A DNA stretch of 64,000 nt from Herpetosiphon geysericola (GCF_001306135.1 NZ_LGKP01000019.1:1-64000), one strand, 5' to 3'. Positions 8,192 through 17,273 are shown, counted from the first letter of the stretch. Program-made: numbers and translations. The notes: generated by a model from the sequence alone, not told the origin.

Positions 8192-10129
8192 TTAGTTTTT
8201 GCTTACAACAGGCAGAAAGAGTTGATGCTGTTCACGAATCACAAACATGCCACCACCATTGTAGCTCAACACCACAATTGACTCTGCATGCACTGCTGGC
8301 AGAATCCCCGAATCGCGGGCTAGCAGCAGATTGGCAACAATTTGTGGGTTGCTTGGCTGGCGAATATCGATTTGTTGAATGCCACCATCTACGCCAATAT
8401 AGAGCTGATCGTCTGCAACCACCACTCCATCAACCAAGCCACTTTCCACGCGGCTAACTGGGGTTGGCTGGGTCGCGTCGCTAATATCGACAATTTCGAG
8501 GCCTGCGGTGGTTGCTACAAAAGCGAGGTCATTCTGAATTGCCACATCCATTGCAAACCAGGTATCGACATATTGGCCGAGCATTTGAATATTATCTGGG
8601 TTGCGCACATCAAGAATCCGCAAGCCACCCTCGTTATCGGCCACATACAAGGTTTGATCAACCACTACAAGTTGAGCAACTTTGCTGGTGTAGAACTGGC
8701 TGTGTTCAACCGGATTATCCAAGTCAGTCAGATCAAAAATTCGCACGCTGCCACCAAAGCCTTGATCATTGATCGACTCGCCAACATAGACCATTGGGCC
8801 GTTGACCGCAATTGCCGCTGGCAAGCCAGCAGTTGCGAAGAAACTAACTTGAGTTGGTTCGGTTGGGTTGCTGACATCGATTACATAAATGCCATGGCTC
8901 CAATCGACCATATAGACCAACGAGCCTTGGACGGCAATATCGCTGACTGCATTGCGATCGGTGGTTAGGTCGAAACGTCCGACGACTGTTGGTTGGTTGG
9001 GGTTGCGCAAATCGACGATACACAAGCCGCGGCCCCAATCTGCAACGTAGGCATAATCGCCGACGACTTGCAAGGCCACATTTTCTTTACAACCTGGGGT
9101 TTCGGTGGTATCGATGCGCGTGGGCGCTTGGCGATTGCTCCAATCAAAGACATTGAGTTGACCAGAACGGGTCAGTACATAGCCACGTTGTTGTTTGGCA
9201 ATTAAGTTGGTCGGCCAGCCAAGAATCGTTTCGCTGCTGGCGGCGATTTCAGTTGGGGTAATTGGGTTGGTAATATCCCATGTATGCAAGGCATAATCCA
9301 GCCCAATCATGGCAAGGGTATTATCGCTTACTGCGAGTTGCAGGCCAGCAACAGCATCAGTTTGGTTGATGATGCTTGGGTTGCTCGCATCGCGAATATC
9401 AACCACCCGCAAGCCCAATTGGGTATTGACATAGGCAACATCGCTGGCAATTTCAATATCTAAAATATCGCCCAACGTGATAGAGCCTTTGAGGGTTGGA
9501 GTCATTGGCTCGCTCAAATCGAGAATATCGAGGCTATCAAAGCCTGAAAGCCACGATTGAATATTCAAAAATGCCTGATTGCCTTGAATCGTGACGTTGG
9601 CAATCCCATGTTTGTTGAGCTGATTGACCAGCTTTGGCTGACGCGGATTCGTGAGGTCAAAAACCTTCAAGCCATCATCAACTTGCACATAGACATAGTT
9701 TTGAGCGCTGAAAACCGCCATTGCCGATAGTTCGAGTTGATAAAAGCTAACCAAAGTTGGGGTGAGCGGCGTGGCTAATGAAAAGGTTGCTAAGCCATGC
9801 TCGCGGCCATAGCCCAAGGCTGCATACAAATACCCATCGCCAAGCGCTAAATCTTGCACCGTAGCTGGTAAGATGCTGCTTTGATGTTGCAGGCTTGGCT
9901 GATCAGGATTGCTAAGATCATAGGTGGCAATTCGGGGGCCGATGCCAATATAGGCTGCGTTGGCGGCAACGACCATGGTGGAGCTATCACCGCCAGTTTG
10001 ACCAGTAATTGCCAATTGGCTTGGGCTAGGCTGTGGGCTTTGGGCGGCCAGCGGAGTGGCGCGATGACTGGCGATAGCTCCAACGACAAACGTAAGGAGC
10101 AGGCTACAACGAAGCAAACGATGAACCAC
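8192..10129 (-). CDS. secreted LVIVD-repeat (beta-propeller-like) protein
   Basis: A 645-residue exported protein. It starts with a signal peptide (basic MVHRLLR, then a hydrophobic core to about residue 30). The rest is roughly a dozen repeats of 40-45 residues with the LVIVD signature, for example VVDIRDASNP, IVDLRNPNQP and VIDVSNPTEP, which fold as a beta-propeller-like surface domain. It ends LFLPVVSKN, like the short Leu-Pro tails seen on many Chloroflexota secreted proteins; I infer a sorting or anchoring role. The GTG at 10129 is chosen because GGAGG lies 5 nt before it; the longer TTG start would include that site. Confidence 0.85.
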   Translation of the reverse strand: MVHRLLRCSLLLTFVVGAIASHRATPLAAQSPQPSPSQLAITGQTGGDSSTMVVAANAAYIGIGPRIATYDLSNPDQPSLQHQSSILPATVQDLALGDGYLYAALGYGREHGLATFSLATPLTPTLVSFYQLELSAMAVFSAQNYVYVQVDDGLKVFDLTNPRQPKLVNQLNKHGIANVTIQGNQAFLNIQSWLSGFDSLDILDLSEPMTPTLKGSITLGDILDIEIASDVAYVNTQLGLRVVDIRDASNPSIINQTDAVAGLQLAVSDNTLAMIGLDYALHTWDITNPITPTEIAASSETILGWPTNLIAKQQRGYVLTRSGQLNVFDWSNRQAPTRIDTTETPGCKENVALQVVGDYAYVADWGRGLCIVDLRNPNQPTVVGRFDLTTDRNAVSDIAVQGSLVYMVDWSHGIYVIDVSNPTEPTQVSFFATAGLPAAIAVNGPMVYVGESINDQGFGGSVRIFDLTDLDNPVEHSQFYTSKVAQLVVVDQTLYVADNEGGLRILDVRNPDNIQMLGQYVDTWFAMDVAIQNDLAFVATTAGLEIVDISDATQPTPVSRVESGLVDGVVVADDQLYIGVDGGIQQIDIRQPSNPQIVANLLLARDSGILPAVHAESIVVLSYNGGGMFVIREQHQLFLPVVSKN

Positions 10130-10143
10130 TAGTACCTCCAAAG

Positions 10144-10164
10144 GCAGTATGTCCCGAATACTGC
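10144..10164. promoter_or_regulatory. inverted repeat in the LVIVD gene leader
   Basis: GCAGTAT (10144-10150) and ATACTGC (10158-10164) form a perfect 7-bp inverted repeat just upstream of the ribosome-binding site of the LVIVD gene. It could be an operator or an RNA hairpin. Apart from this and the two promoter candidates, nothing else is seen between 10130 and 10450. Confidence 0.35.
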
Positions 10165-10257
10165 ATCAAGAATCTGGGCCTGGTGTTGGCCATGATCAAC
10201 CTCCATTCCCCTCGTTGCTCCCAAAACTTGGGCAAATCGCAGGTATATCAATAAAAT

Positions 10258-10286
10258 TGCATATGCCTATACAGGAATAACGTCAA
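10258..10286 (-). promoter_or_regulatory. candidate promoter for the LVIVD protein gene
   Basis: On the minus strand TTGACG (10281-10286) and TATGCA (10258-10263) are separated by 17 nt. This would give a leader of about 120 nt. Confidence 0.4.
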
Positions 10287-10382
10287 TGATTGAAATAAGT
10301 TCCCATAGCTGTGATAGCAATGCTGATTTTCTGAAATGGAATGTTTGGCAAAGCCTCGAAATCCTTGCGCTATCGGCTGTAG

Positions 10383-10411
10383 TGGACAAGCGGCGAGGCC
10401 TAGAGTATGAT
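10383..10411 (+). promoter_or_regulatory. candidate promoter for the GNAT/lipoprotein pair
   Basis: TGGACA (10383-10388) and TATGAT (10406-10411) are spaced by 17 nt, each one base off consensus. A start near 10418 fits the ATG at 10451 and argues against the longer open frame from 10286. Confidence 0.55.
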
Positions 10412-10450
10412 GCGACCAACAGACGAGCTATCGAGCTTGGAGGGTCGCTG

Positions 10451-11527
10451 ATGTACGAAGAAGTTGCGCGGATTGCTCTGGGTGCAGGAACTGAGGCAGT
10501 CCTCTCGCGCATCCAACCGCTTGCTTCTGAATTTGCCCAACCGCTTGAGGAGCTTTATCACCGATGGGGTGAAGATCCGGCGGTGGCATGGCGTTGGTCA
10601 TTTGATATGCACCTGCGCCTGGTTGGGTTGCGCTTTAGCCAAGATGTGTGGTATTTGGCCCAAGTGCAGGGACGGCCTGTGAGCGCTATGCTGCTGTGTC
10701 GTTCAAAATTCTGTCCACAATTGGGTTCGATTCATCGGGTTTATACAGCTGAGCCGTATCGTCGCCGGGGCTTGGCTAGTAAGTTGTTGAAGTTGGCGAT
10801 TAACGATTTTGAGGCAAGTGGCGGTCAAGCGCTGATTATTAGCACTGAACATAATGATAGTGCAATGTCGTTTTATGAGCAGTATCATTTTGTGACGATT
10901 AATGAGAGCGAAAGTAGCCGCACAGGCAATCGCATTGCATGGCGCATTAGCGATGGCGATTCGCCCGAAAACTTCCTCAAGCATTTATTTGCGCCCAGTA
11001 CCGCTGTCTTTATGCGATCATCGGATCGGGCCGATGTGCCATTGTTATTGTCGTTGTTCAATGCGCCAGATAATCGGATTGTGCGTCATTACGGCTTGCA
11101 AATGCTTGGCGATGCCAATATTGGAGCCGACGATTTCTTTCCAGCTTTCGAGCAGCAAGAGGGCGATGTGGCGGTATTAACGGGCCTGACTGCAGCCAGC
11201 GGGGCGATTGTTGGCTGGGGCAGCATTATGCCACCAGTCTATCCATGGCCAAACCCCTATTACCAGCAACATCAGCTTTTGGTCGATTGCTATTTGGCAG
11301 CAGGTCATATCGAGCAAGCGCCAATCTTGTTGAATGAAATGCTGCGCCAATTACCAGCGAACCATTTTGCCAACCAGTTGATCGGGCATGTGCCGCTTGA
11401 TCATCCGGCGTTGCCTGCAGCCTACGAGCAAGCAGGTTTCGAGCGAGTTGGGTTTATTCCTAAGGCCTATATCGATCCGCGCAATAATCAAGGCACTGAT
11501 ATCGCGCTCTATCTCCGCGAGCGATAA
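10451..11527 (+). CDS. double GNAT-fold acetyltransferase
   Basis: A 358-residue protein with an N-terminal GNAT domain (about 60-180). It shows the acetyl-CoA-binding motif YRRRGLASKLLK and the following NDSAMSFYEQYHF. The C-terminal half (about 190-358) reads as a second, degenerate GNAT-like lobe ending PAAYEQAGFERVGFIPK. The substrate is unknown. The ATG at 10451 has GGAGG 7 nt upstream and lies just after a good promoter, so the upstream 55 codons of open frame are left out. The next gene starts 3 bp after its stop, so the two form an operon. Confidence 0.75.
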   Translation: MYEEVARIALGAGTEAVLSRIQPLASEFAQPLEELYHRWGEDPAVAWRWSFDMHLRLVGLRFSQDVWYLAQVQGRPVSAMLLCRSKFCPQLGSIHRVYTAEPYRRRGLASKLLKLAINDFEASGGQALIISTEHNDSAMSFYEQYHFVTINESESSRTGNRIAWRISDGDSPENFLKHLFAPSTAVFMRSSDRADVPLLLSLFNAPDNRIVRHYGLQMLGDANIGADDFFPAFEQQEGDVAVLTGLTAASGAIVGWGSIMPPVYPWPNPYYQQHQLLVDCYLAAGHIEQAPILLNEMLRQLPANHFANQLIGHVPLDHPALPAAYEQAGFERVGFIPKAYIDPRNNQGTDIALYLRER

Positions 11528-11530
11528 TGC

Positions 11531-12562
11531 ATGCGATTCATGATTTGTGTTCTTGTTTGTATTCTCTTGTCGAGTTGTGGGGCTGCTAGCTCGCCGACGG
11601 CCACGCCGCCAGCTGCCGCTGCTCCCACACTTGGCACTATTTCGCTGATTATCTCGCGCGGTGGCGATTTGTGGCGCTTCGATTTGCCCGCCAAACAGTG
11701 GACGCAATTAACCAGCGAAGCGCCCAACGCCTATTCAACCTTCCCCAGCATTGCCCCCGATGGCAAAAGCGTGGTCTATTCGTATCGGCCTCCTGTGCCA
11801 ACCCCAAGCGCAGAACAACCATTTGTGGTTCCAGTCAATCATGCCAACCAAATTTCGGTCACTGGTGGAGCTAGCAAAGCGTTGTTTGTGCCCGAGGCTG
11901 GCAAACGCGATGGCCAGCAAATTTATGATTCACTCGATACACCGGTTTGGTCGCCAGATGGCAAAACCTTGTATGGCGTGTATCAGACCTTGCGCTTTGA
12001 TAACGATGGAGTCTTTTTGCAATCTGGTAGCTCAATCGTCGCAATTGATGTTGCTAGCGGCACGCAACAAACCATCGTTATGACCGGAACCTTTCCTTCA
12101 ATTTCGCCAGATGGCAGGCAAATGGCGTTTGTTCGCACCCGCGATGGCATTTATCCAACGCTCTATCTCTACGATCTCCAAACCAAGCAAGAACGGGTGT
12201 TGTTCGACCAACCAGAATTGGTCAGTGCCTTGGAAGCGCCGATTTGGTCGCCAGATGGCAAAACGATTTATCTGGCTGCAAGCCCCTTGACGCTTGGTCA
12301 ACGCCAGCCGAGTTGGGTCGATTGGTTCGTCAAGCCCGCTGCGGCCCACGGTTTGGGCTGGCAAGTCTGGTCGGTCGATGTCGCATCTGGCCAAGGCAAA
12401 GCGGTCAATCGCGAAATCTTCGAAGATCCTCGGATTGTGCTCGATGGTTCGCTGTTGTATGTTTGGACGTTCTCCGGCCTTTGGCAGATGGATTTGGCGG
12501 GTAATCCACCAGTCTTAATCGAAGAACCAGGCGACATCGGCGGCATGACGCGGGTTCCGTAA
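11531..12562 (+). CDS. TolB-like beta-propeller lipoprotein
   Basis: A 343-residue exported lipoprotein. The N-terminus (MRFMICVLVCILLSSCG) is a lipoprotein signal with Cys16 as likely lipidation site, followed by a Pro/Ala/Thr-rich linker. The body has several PD40/TolB-type repeats (FPSIAPDGKSVVY, PVWSPDGKTLYG, PSISPDGRQMAF, PIWSPDGKTIYL), so a six-bladed propeller exposed on the outer face of the membrane is likely. It is co-transcribed with the preceding GNAT gene, although no functional link is obvious. The protein at 46777-47997 is a related design. Confidence 0.85.
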   Translation: MRFMICVLVCILLSSCGAASSPTATPPAAAAPTLGTISLIISRGGDLWRFDLPAKQWTQLTSEAPNAYSTFPSIAPDGKSVVYSYRPPVPTPSAEQPFVVPVNHANQISVTGGASKALFVPEAGKRDGQQIYDSLDTPVWSPDGKTLYGVYQTLRFDNDGVFLQSGSSIVAIDVASGTQQTIVMTGTFPSISPDGRQMAFVRTRDGIYPTLYLYDLQTKQERVLFDQPELVSALEAPIWSPDGKTIYLAASPLTLGQRQPSWVDWFVKPAAAHGLGWQVWSVDVASGQGKAVNREIFEDPRIVLDGSLLYVWTFSGLWQMDLAGNPPVLIEEPGDIGGMTRVP

Positions 12563-12969
12563 ACAGAACATAGAGCATAGAGCATAAAGCATAGGGGTCA
12601 GAGAGAGGGATGAAGGTCAAGTCAAAAGGCAGAAGTCAGAAGAGTAGAGAGCATAGAGCAAAGAACATAGAACAGAAAGTCAAAATTAACGCAGAGGCGC
12701 AGAGGGACAGATGGCTCTAGGCTATAAGGCTATCGGAACATGCTTCGGGTAATTCGTGGACAAATTTTTAACGCAGAGGCGCAGAGGGACAGATGGCTCT
12801 AGGCTATAAGGCTATGGGCTCTTGGGAAATAATCTGTGCCGATCTGTAGCTAAAAATGATGATTCGTGGAATCCGTGCAATTCGTGGCTCAAAAACGAAA
12901 CCTTCGCGATCTTCGCGTCCTTCGTGGTTTCCGTCCTTCGTGCGCTTCGTGCTCTTCGTGGATCAAACG
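12563..12969. repeat. intergenic repeat mosaic between convergent genes
   Basis: No gene is present. Modules appear in this order: catagagcat, gggatgaagg, aaaaggcagaagtcag, catagagcaaagaacat, ttaacgcagaggcgcagag (12686 and 12768), ggctctaggctataagg, attcgtgg, then runs of cttcgcgatc and ccttcgtgg. Two 48-bp copies, 12686-12733 and 12768-12815, are identical. Confidence 0.85.
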
Positions 12970-14040
12970 CTACCCCTTCGCTCCAGCTAAATTGAGCAAA
13001 ACCCCTTCGAGTGCCAATTGAGGGCTGACATTCTCGCGAATTTGAGTTACTGCATCGTTGATGCCTTTGAGCGTTTTATGAATTGCAGGCAAGGGCAGGC
13101 GAGCGAGCGCTTGCAAATCCTCAATCCGATCAATATTAATCAGGCCTTGCTCTGTGCCAGCGGCGGTCAACAGCACGTCGCGCCACCACACTTGCCATAA
13201 TTCGAGCATCGCAAACAGTTCATCGCGCTCGCGATTGGCTTTGCTCCAGCTTTCGGCCCATTTGAAGCGCTCGACCAACGGCTTACTTGGCAATTCGATC
13301 AAGCTCTCAAGTTGTTCGGCGCGGGCTTGCAAGAGGTCTGGCGATTGGGCGACCGTCGCGGCCCAGCCGATGCGGCCTGCGCTCCAAGCAGCCACAATCG
13401 CCGCATCGGCGGGCGCAATCTGCCAGCGTTCGATTAATGCTTGGGTCACTTGTTGGCGCGGCACTGGGCGCAATTTCAGCACATGGCAGCGCGAGGTTAT
13501 TGTTGGCAACAAATCGCCAGCGCTATTGGCAACCAAAATCAAGGTAGCAAATGGTGGTGGTTCTTCAAGGGTTTTGAGCAAGGCATTGGCTGCTTGTTCG
13601 GTCATGGTTTCAGCATCGTGCATAATAAAAACTCGCCGGCGCCCTTCGTATGGTCGCAGGGCAATATCGGCCTGCCATTCGCGCACGGTGTCAATGCCCA
13701 AGCGAGTTTTGACGCTTTCGCTGGCTTTTTGTTGGGCTGCTTGTTCGGCCAAGCCAACAATCCGTACATCGGGAAAATTACCTTTGGCGATGCGTTTGCA
13801 GGCGCGACATTCGCCGCAAACATCGCCATTGTTGTGCTCACAATTGAGCGCCTGGGCGATGTGTAAGGCCAAGGTTGCTTTGCCAATATTGGGCAAACCG
13901 GTGAGCAAATAGGCATGGCTGGCCGAATTACGGGCAATTGCCAAGCGCAATAATTCAATTGCCCACTCATTTCCGATGATATTCCATGCTCCCACCGCTG
14001 TACGCTCCAATCCATCCAACGAATGATCTCGTTTGGTCAT
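12970..14040 (-). CDS. holB: DNA polymerase III delta' subunit
   Basis: A 356-residue clamp-loader subunit that helps load the sliding clamp during replication. Visible features are the P-loop GLPNIGKA (48-55), the zinc-binding cysteines 67, 75, 78 and 81 in CEHNNGDVCGECRACK, a Walker B/sensor region (VFIMHDAETM) and the SRC arginine motif in PTITSRCHVLKL. Many delta' subunits have a degenerate P-loop, but this one looks intact. The ATG at 14040 precedes the first conserved stretch; the frame extends to 14253 but overlaps the divergent gene. The gene is single, with a 51-bp divergent spacer to the next GNAT gene. Confidence 0.9.
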   Translation of the reverse strand: MTKRDHSLDGLERTAVGAWNIIGNEWAIELLRLAIARNSASHAYLLTGLPNIGKATLALHIAQALNCEHNNGDVCGECRACKRIAKGNFPDVRIVGLAEQAAQQKASESVKTRLGIDTVREWQADIALRPYEGRRRVFIMHDAETMTEQAANALLKTLEEPPPFATLILVANSAGDLLPTITSRCHVLKLRPVPRQQVTQALIERWQIAPADAAIVAAWSAGRIGWAATVAQSPDLLQARAEQLESLIELPSKPLVERFKWAESWSKANRERDELFAMLELWQVWWRDVLLTAAGTEQGLINIDRIEDLQALARLPLPAIHKTLKGINDAVTQIRENVSPQLALEGVLLNLAGAKG

Positions 14041-14091
14041 GATACCAACAAAATAGCGTAGTACCAAATTAGCCGAATGTGAGGTAGATAG

Positions 14092-14976
14092 ATGCCAACG
14101 ATTAGCCGTATGCAACCAGCCCAGATTGACCAAGCAGCAGCGTTTATGGCCCAATTTCAGCACGAACCAAGTACCCACTTGGGGTTTGCTGGCGCGCAAG
14201 CCGACCAAATTGCCCAAACATGGCGTGAGCTTGAGTTTCCAATCGAACAACAATTTGCCTTAGCTAGCGCTGACGAACAATTGCAAGGCTTGATGGGCCT
14301 CGAACAAATTTCGGATACTGGGCGCGCGTTCTTATGGGGGCCAATTGCCTTGAGCGAGCAGCGCTTTGAGCTTGCAGATAGCTTGCTGGCTGAATTGTTG
14401 CCAGAGCTAAAGCCCCATGTCACGATGATTGATATGTTTTGCAATTTGCAAAATCAATTTGTGCGCGATTGGGCCGCGCGTCAGCAATTTTACCAGCGCA
14501 ATACCCACGCAATTCTTGCTTACAAACGTTCACAATTAACTGACCATGTAACCAAGAGTGATGTTGAAGCGTTGCCAGCAGAACTCCATGCAGCGTTTTG
14601 CGAATTGCATGATCAATTATTCCCCCAAACCTACTATAGCGGCAGCCAAATTCTCGAACGAATTAATCACGATCGCCAAGTATTTATTATACGTGAAGCT
14701 GGACAATTGTTGGGCTATATTTATACAGAACGCCAACCAGAATTTGCTGAAGCAGGGATTGAATTTGTTGGCGTTGCACCAATTGCTCGTGGCCGTGGCA
14801 TTGCTACCAAGATTATGCAGCATTGTTTGACATGGATTTTTAGTGCGCCTGAGATTCAGGAACTTGAATTAGTTGTTGACCAGGATAACCCAACTGCGCG
14901 CGGTTTATATGAGAAAGTTGGCTTTGGTTTATCTCATGAAATGATTAGTTTACGTCGCGATGTCGTAGCACAATAA
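14092..14976 (+). CDS. GNAT family acetyltransferase (two-lobed)
   Basis: A 294-residue protein. The C-terminal GNAT domain (about 150-290) has GIEFVGVAPIARGRGIATKI, which contains the R-G-x-G-I/A acetyl-CoA loop, and ends with PTARGLYEKVGFGL. The N-terminal half looks like a second, weaker GNAT lobe (MPTISRMQPAQIDQAAAF). The substrate cannot be inferred. The ATG has GAGG upstream. A textbook terminator follows, so it is probably monocistronic. Confidence 0.8.
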   Translation: MPTISRMQPAQIDQAAAFMAQFQHEPSTHLGFAGAQADQIAQTWRELEFPIEQQFALASADEQLQGLMGLEQISDTGRAFLWGPIALSEQRFELADSLLAELLPELKPHVTMIDMFCNLQNQFVRDWAARQQFYQRNTHAILAYKRSQLTDHVTKSDVEALPAELHAAFCELHDQLFPQTYYSGSQILERINHDRQVFIIREAGQLLGYIYTERQPEFAEAGIEFVGVAPIARGRGIATKIMQHCLTWIFSAPEIQELELVVDQDNPTARGLYEKVGFGLSHEMISLRRDVVAQ

Positions 14977-15000
14977 TTAAATAATCAAATATTAATAAGC

Positions 15001-15032
15001 AAAATAACGTGGTTTACCACGTTATTTTTATT
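15001..15032 (+). terminator. intrinsic terminator
   Basis: A perfect 12-bp stem (15001-15012 with 15017-15028), 4-nt loop, and an A/T-rich end with TTTT, 25 bp after the GNAT stop codon. Confidence 0.85.
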
Positions 15033-15159
15033 TTAAGCGCCACTTCTTGCTATTGAGCAGTTAAAGCTATATCAAACTGAGGATGTTAACACCACGGATG
15101 AATGTTAACGGAGCGAGCTATATACATAACGATCTATCAATTATTTTTATAACATGGGT

Positions 15160-15165
15160 TATAAT
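15160..15165 (+). promoter_or_regulatory. candidate -10 element (TATAAT)
   Basis: A perfect TATAAT lies about 75 bp before the start of the next gene, with no clear -35. Two GTTAAC palindromes (15085-15090 and 15104-15109), 19 bp apart, lie upstream and could be protein-binding sites. Confidence 0.45.
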
Positions 15166-15237
15166 ACAGCACGCATTGCGAGAAACATCCAAAATAACCT
15201 TGATTCTCCTTTCTCAACGATGCGTAGAGGAGTCTTT

Positions 15238-15768
15238 ATGGAACGCCGGATGTTGTTACATCATCCAACCAGCGACCAATGGTTGGTGATTGCGGCGACC
15301 GATTCGCAGGTTTGTACCGCCATATCAGAACCGCTCCACCCCGATCAGCTTGGTTTTCCCTTGGCTACGTTTCCATTGCACCCAGTTGCAGCACATGGTG
15401 AGCCTGTCGATTTAGCCGAATATGTGTGTATTCGCACCAATCGCGAGGAAAGTAGCGCCCACGAAATTGCTGATATGCTGAATAGCGCAATAATGCTGGA
15501 GCTTGATCACAAGGCGGCGCGCCTGGGGTTGGGCGAAGGCGATGCGCTTTTTGCCCAGCAGCCTCAACGCTATATTCAAGAGATTGAGCAATGGCTCAAC
15601 AATCCGCATTCAAATTTAAACCTCGAATTTTTGTTGATCGATCAAACCGAAACCCAAGCTCTTTTTCAAATTACCGATCCCACGACTCGCCAAGTTTGGC
15701 GCTTGACTCGCACCATGCCTAGTGCCGATGCCAAGCCCGATGGCGTTGGTTGGGGCTGGTCAGCCTAA
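15238..15768 (+). CDS. hypothetical protein
   Basis: A 176-residue soluble protein I do not recognise. It has no signal peptide or membrane segment and mixes strands and helices, with a helical middle (EIADMLNSAIMLELDHKAAR) and a closing Trp-Gly-Trp-Ser-Ala. Three possible starts exist (15154, 15220, 15238). The ATG at 15238 has AGAGGAG with 5-nt spacing, and the first lies inside the predicted promoter, so 15238 is chosen. It is flanked by a promoter candidate and a terminator and is probably a single-gene unit. Confidence 0.65.
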   Translation: MERRMLLHHPTSDQWLVIAATDSQVCTAISEPLHPDQLGFPLATFPLHPVAAHGEPVDLAEYVCIRTNREESSAHEIADMLNSAIMLELDHKAARLGLGEGDALFAQQPQRYIQEIEQWLNNPHSNLNLEFLLIDQTETQALFQITDPTTRQVWRLTRTMPSADAKPDGVGWGWSA

Positions 15769-15776
15769 TCTAAATC

Positions 15777-15815
15777 CCCCGTGGATCAGCGCTTGATCCA
15801 CGGGGATAATTTTTT
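15777..15815 (+). terminator. intrinsic terminator
   Basis: A 12-bp perfect GC-rich stem (15777-15788 with 15794-15805), a 5-nt loop and a T-run ending near 15815, 8 bp after the stop of the hypothetical gene. Confidence 0.85.
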
Positions 15816-15900
15816 AACCACGAAGAACGCGAAGTGCACGAAGGTTAAATTTTTTAGCCACAGATTGCACAGATTTGTGTGATTTCAATCGTAATTTAGC
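15813..15900. repeat. short intergenic repeat mosaic
   Basis: This reverse-oriented patch holds the aaccacgaagaacgcgaag and agccacagattgcacagatt modules between two convergent genes. Confidence 0.7.
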
Positions 15901-15922
15901 CTCTGAGCCGCTGATGGCTAGG

Positions 15923-16579
15923 TTATGGCTTTTGTCCATGATTATGAATTGGTTGAATCAGAAAAAGCCCCAAGCCGTTGAGCACGCTGGCGCAACCCAT
16001 GACTAGCGCGGTTGTTCCAGAGAGAGCTCCAGCGTACAAAGTATTAAACGAGGCGATGGTTAGCGAAGCAACGAGCCAACTAACCAGCATTGTTGGAATC
16101 CAATGCAGCGTGCGATAGCCAAATTTGCGTAAAACCACGGCTTGAACGCTGCTTATTGCCAAACATGTGATGGCCACTGAGATTAATTGCGGCTCTATCC
16201 AGTGCACGAAGGGGTTACTCGTATTAGACTTACGAAACATCGAAAAGAGTAGATAATCGATGCTCAACATATATTTCACAATAATCACTAAACAATATGC
16301 TCCAAGCGTTGCCCTAAACCAGTGTTTGAACAAATTCGGATCAATTGTTCGTTTTAAGATCCAAGCCTGCCCATAGCTCATGCTTCCAATAGCGATTAAT
16401 GTGAGGGCAATCATCAAACCCAACAGAAATAATTCGCCACCATCAGGATGATCTTGGTAAAAGTAGGGTATTACTAAAGCATACAGTGCTAGTGCTGGAA
16501 TATGCACGCCAATCCAATACAGCCATGTGACGACTGGAATTCGCAGCCGTTGTGATCGGGCATGGGCAACTTCATACAT
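15923..16579 (-). CDS. polytopic membrane protein of unknown function
   Basis: A 218-residue protein with about six hydrophobic segments (near 18-38, 50-68, 88-106, 130-150, 160-180, 188-206). No family motif is recognised. GAGG lies a few bases before the ATG at 16579. It is the last gene of a leftward run that includes MoxR and DUF58 genes, 50 bp after the GNAT gene, so it may or may not share their transcript. Confidence 0.6.
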   Translation of the reverse strand: MYEVAHARSQRLRIPVVTWLYWIGVHIPALALYALVIPYFYQDHPDGGELFLLGLMIALTLIAIGSMSYGQAWILKRTIDPNLFKHWFRATLGAYCLVIIVKYMLSIDYLLFSMFRKSNTSNPFVHWIEPQLISVAITCLAISSVQAVVLRKFGYRTLHWIPTMLVSWLVASLTIASFNTLYAGALSGTTALVMGCASVLNGLGLFLIQPIHNHGQKP

Positions 16580-16629
16580 GCTCGGCCTCTTTTCTTTCTC
16601 GAAGATTATTGGTTAATCTGCCAGCAATC

Positions 16630-17271
16630 TTAATTGGTTGGCAACGGTTTTTGCATCAAAATATTCGGAATTGTCACGCGATCGAGCCATTTTGGTGAGC
16701 GATAGACCGTGCGATAGCCTAAACGCTCGTATAGTTTCGCCGCTTGTTGGTTATCGACAATTACTTGTAATTGGGCACCAGCGACCTTGCGCGCGGCTAA
16801 TTGCTGCTCAACCGCTTGCATAATCGCCGCGCCATAGCCTTGGCCGCGCTGCTGGGCACGCACCACAATCCCATGAATGTAGGCATAGTCGGGGTTGAAT
16901 TTCGGCGGTGGCATCAGCATCGAGGCTGCAACCGTGCTCAATAGATGCAGCGTATGCTTCAGGCCAATCAATTGCACCGCCATGTTTAGCGTGCCGCGTG
17001 GTACTCGGTCAGGGGCTGGCTCGTTGGGAAATTGAATGCCTGCCATGCCGACAATTTCGCCTGCTTGATTGCGCACGACATAGCGCCCGCGCACCCCAGC
17101 AAAATTATTTGCATGCAAGGTGTAGCGCAACAAGGCTTGGCGTTGGCTATCGGCTCCACGCAACGAATCGGGCAATTCTGCATCATATAAATCGAGCAAT
17201 AGTTCGCCCAAAATCGCCAAATCGTTGGCGTTGGCTGGGCGTAATTCGACGGTTGGTCGATTGTGTGTCAT
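16630..17271 (-). CDS. GNAT family N-acetyltransferase
   Basis: A 213-residue GNAT enzyme. It contains YIHGIVVRAQQRGQGYGAAI, with the acetyl-CoA loop Q-R-G-Q-G-Y-G-A, and then AKLYERLGYRTVYRS. Its target is unknown. The ATG at 17271 is preceded by GGAG (6-nt gap), which lies inside the end of the DUF58 gene. The gap between the two genes is only 2 bp, so translation is coupled. Confidence 0.85.
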   Translation of the reverse strand: MTHNRPTVELRPANANDLAILGELLLDLYDAELPDSLRGADSQRQALLRYTLHANNFAGVRGRYVVRNQAGEIVGMAGIQFPNEPAPDRVPRGTLNMAVQLIGLKHTLHLLSTVAASMLMPPPKFNPDYAYIHGIVVRAQQRGQGYGAAIMQAVEQQLAARKVAGAQLQVIVDNQQAAKLYERLGYRTVYRSPKWLDRVTIPNILMQKPLPTN

Positions 17272-17273
17272 TG

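Noticed and set aside
10286-10450. N-terminal extension of the double GNAT protein
   Set aside because: A good promoter lies within it and the best ribosome-binding site is just before 10451.
12405-12620. Short reverse open frame ending in repeat DNA
   Set aside because: It overlaps the lipoprotein gene and its start lies in the mosaic repeats.
13154-13912. 252-codon open frame opposite holB
   Set aside because: Low-complexity Ser/Ala/Arg translation, shadow of the conserved delta' gene.
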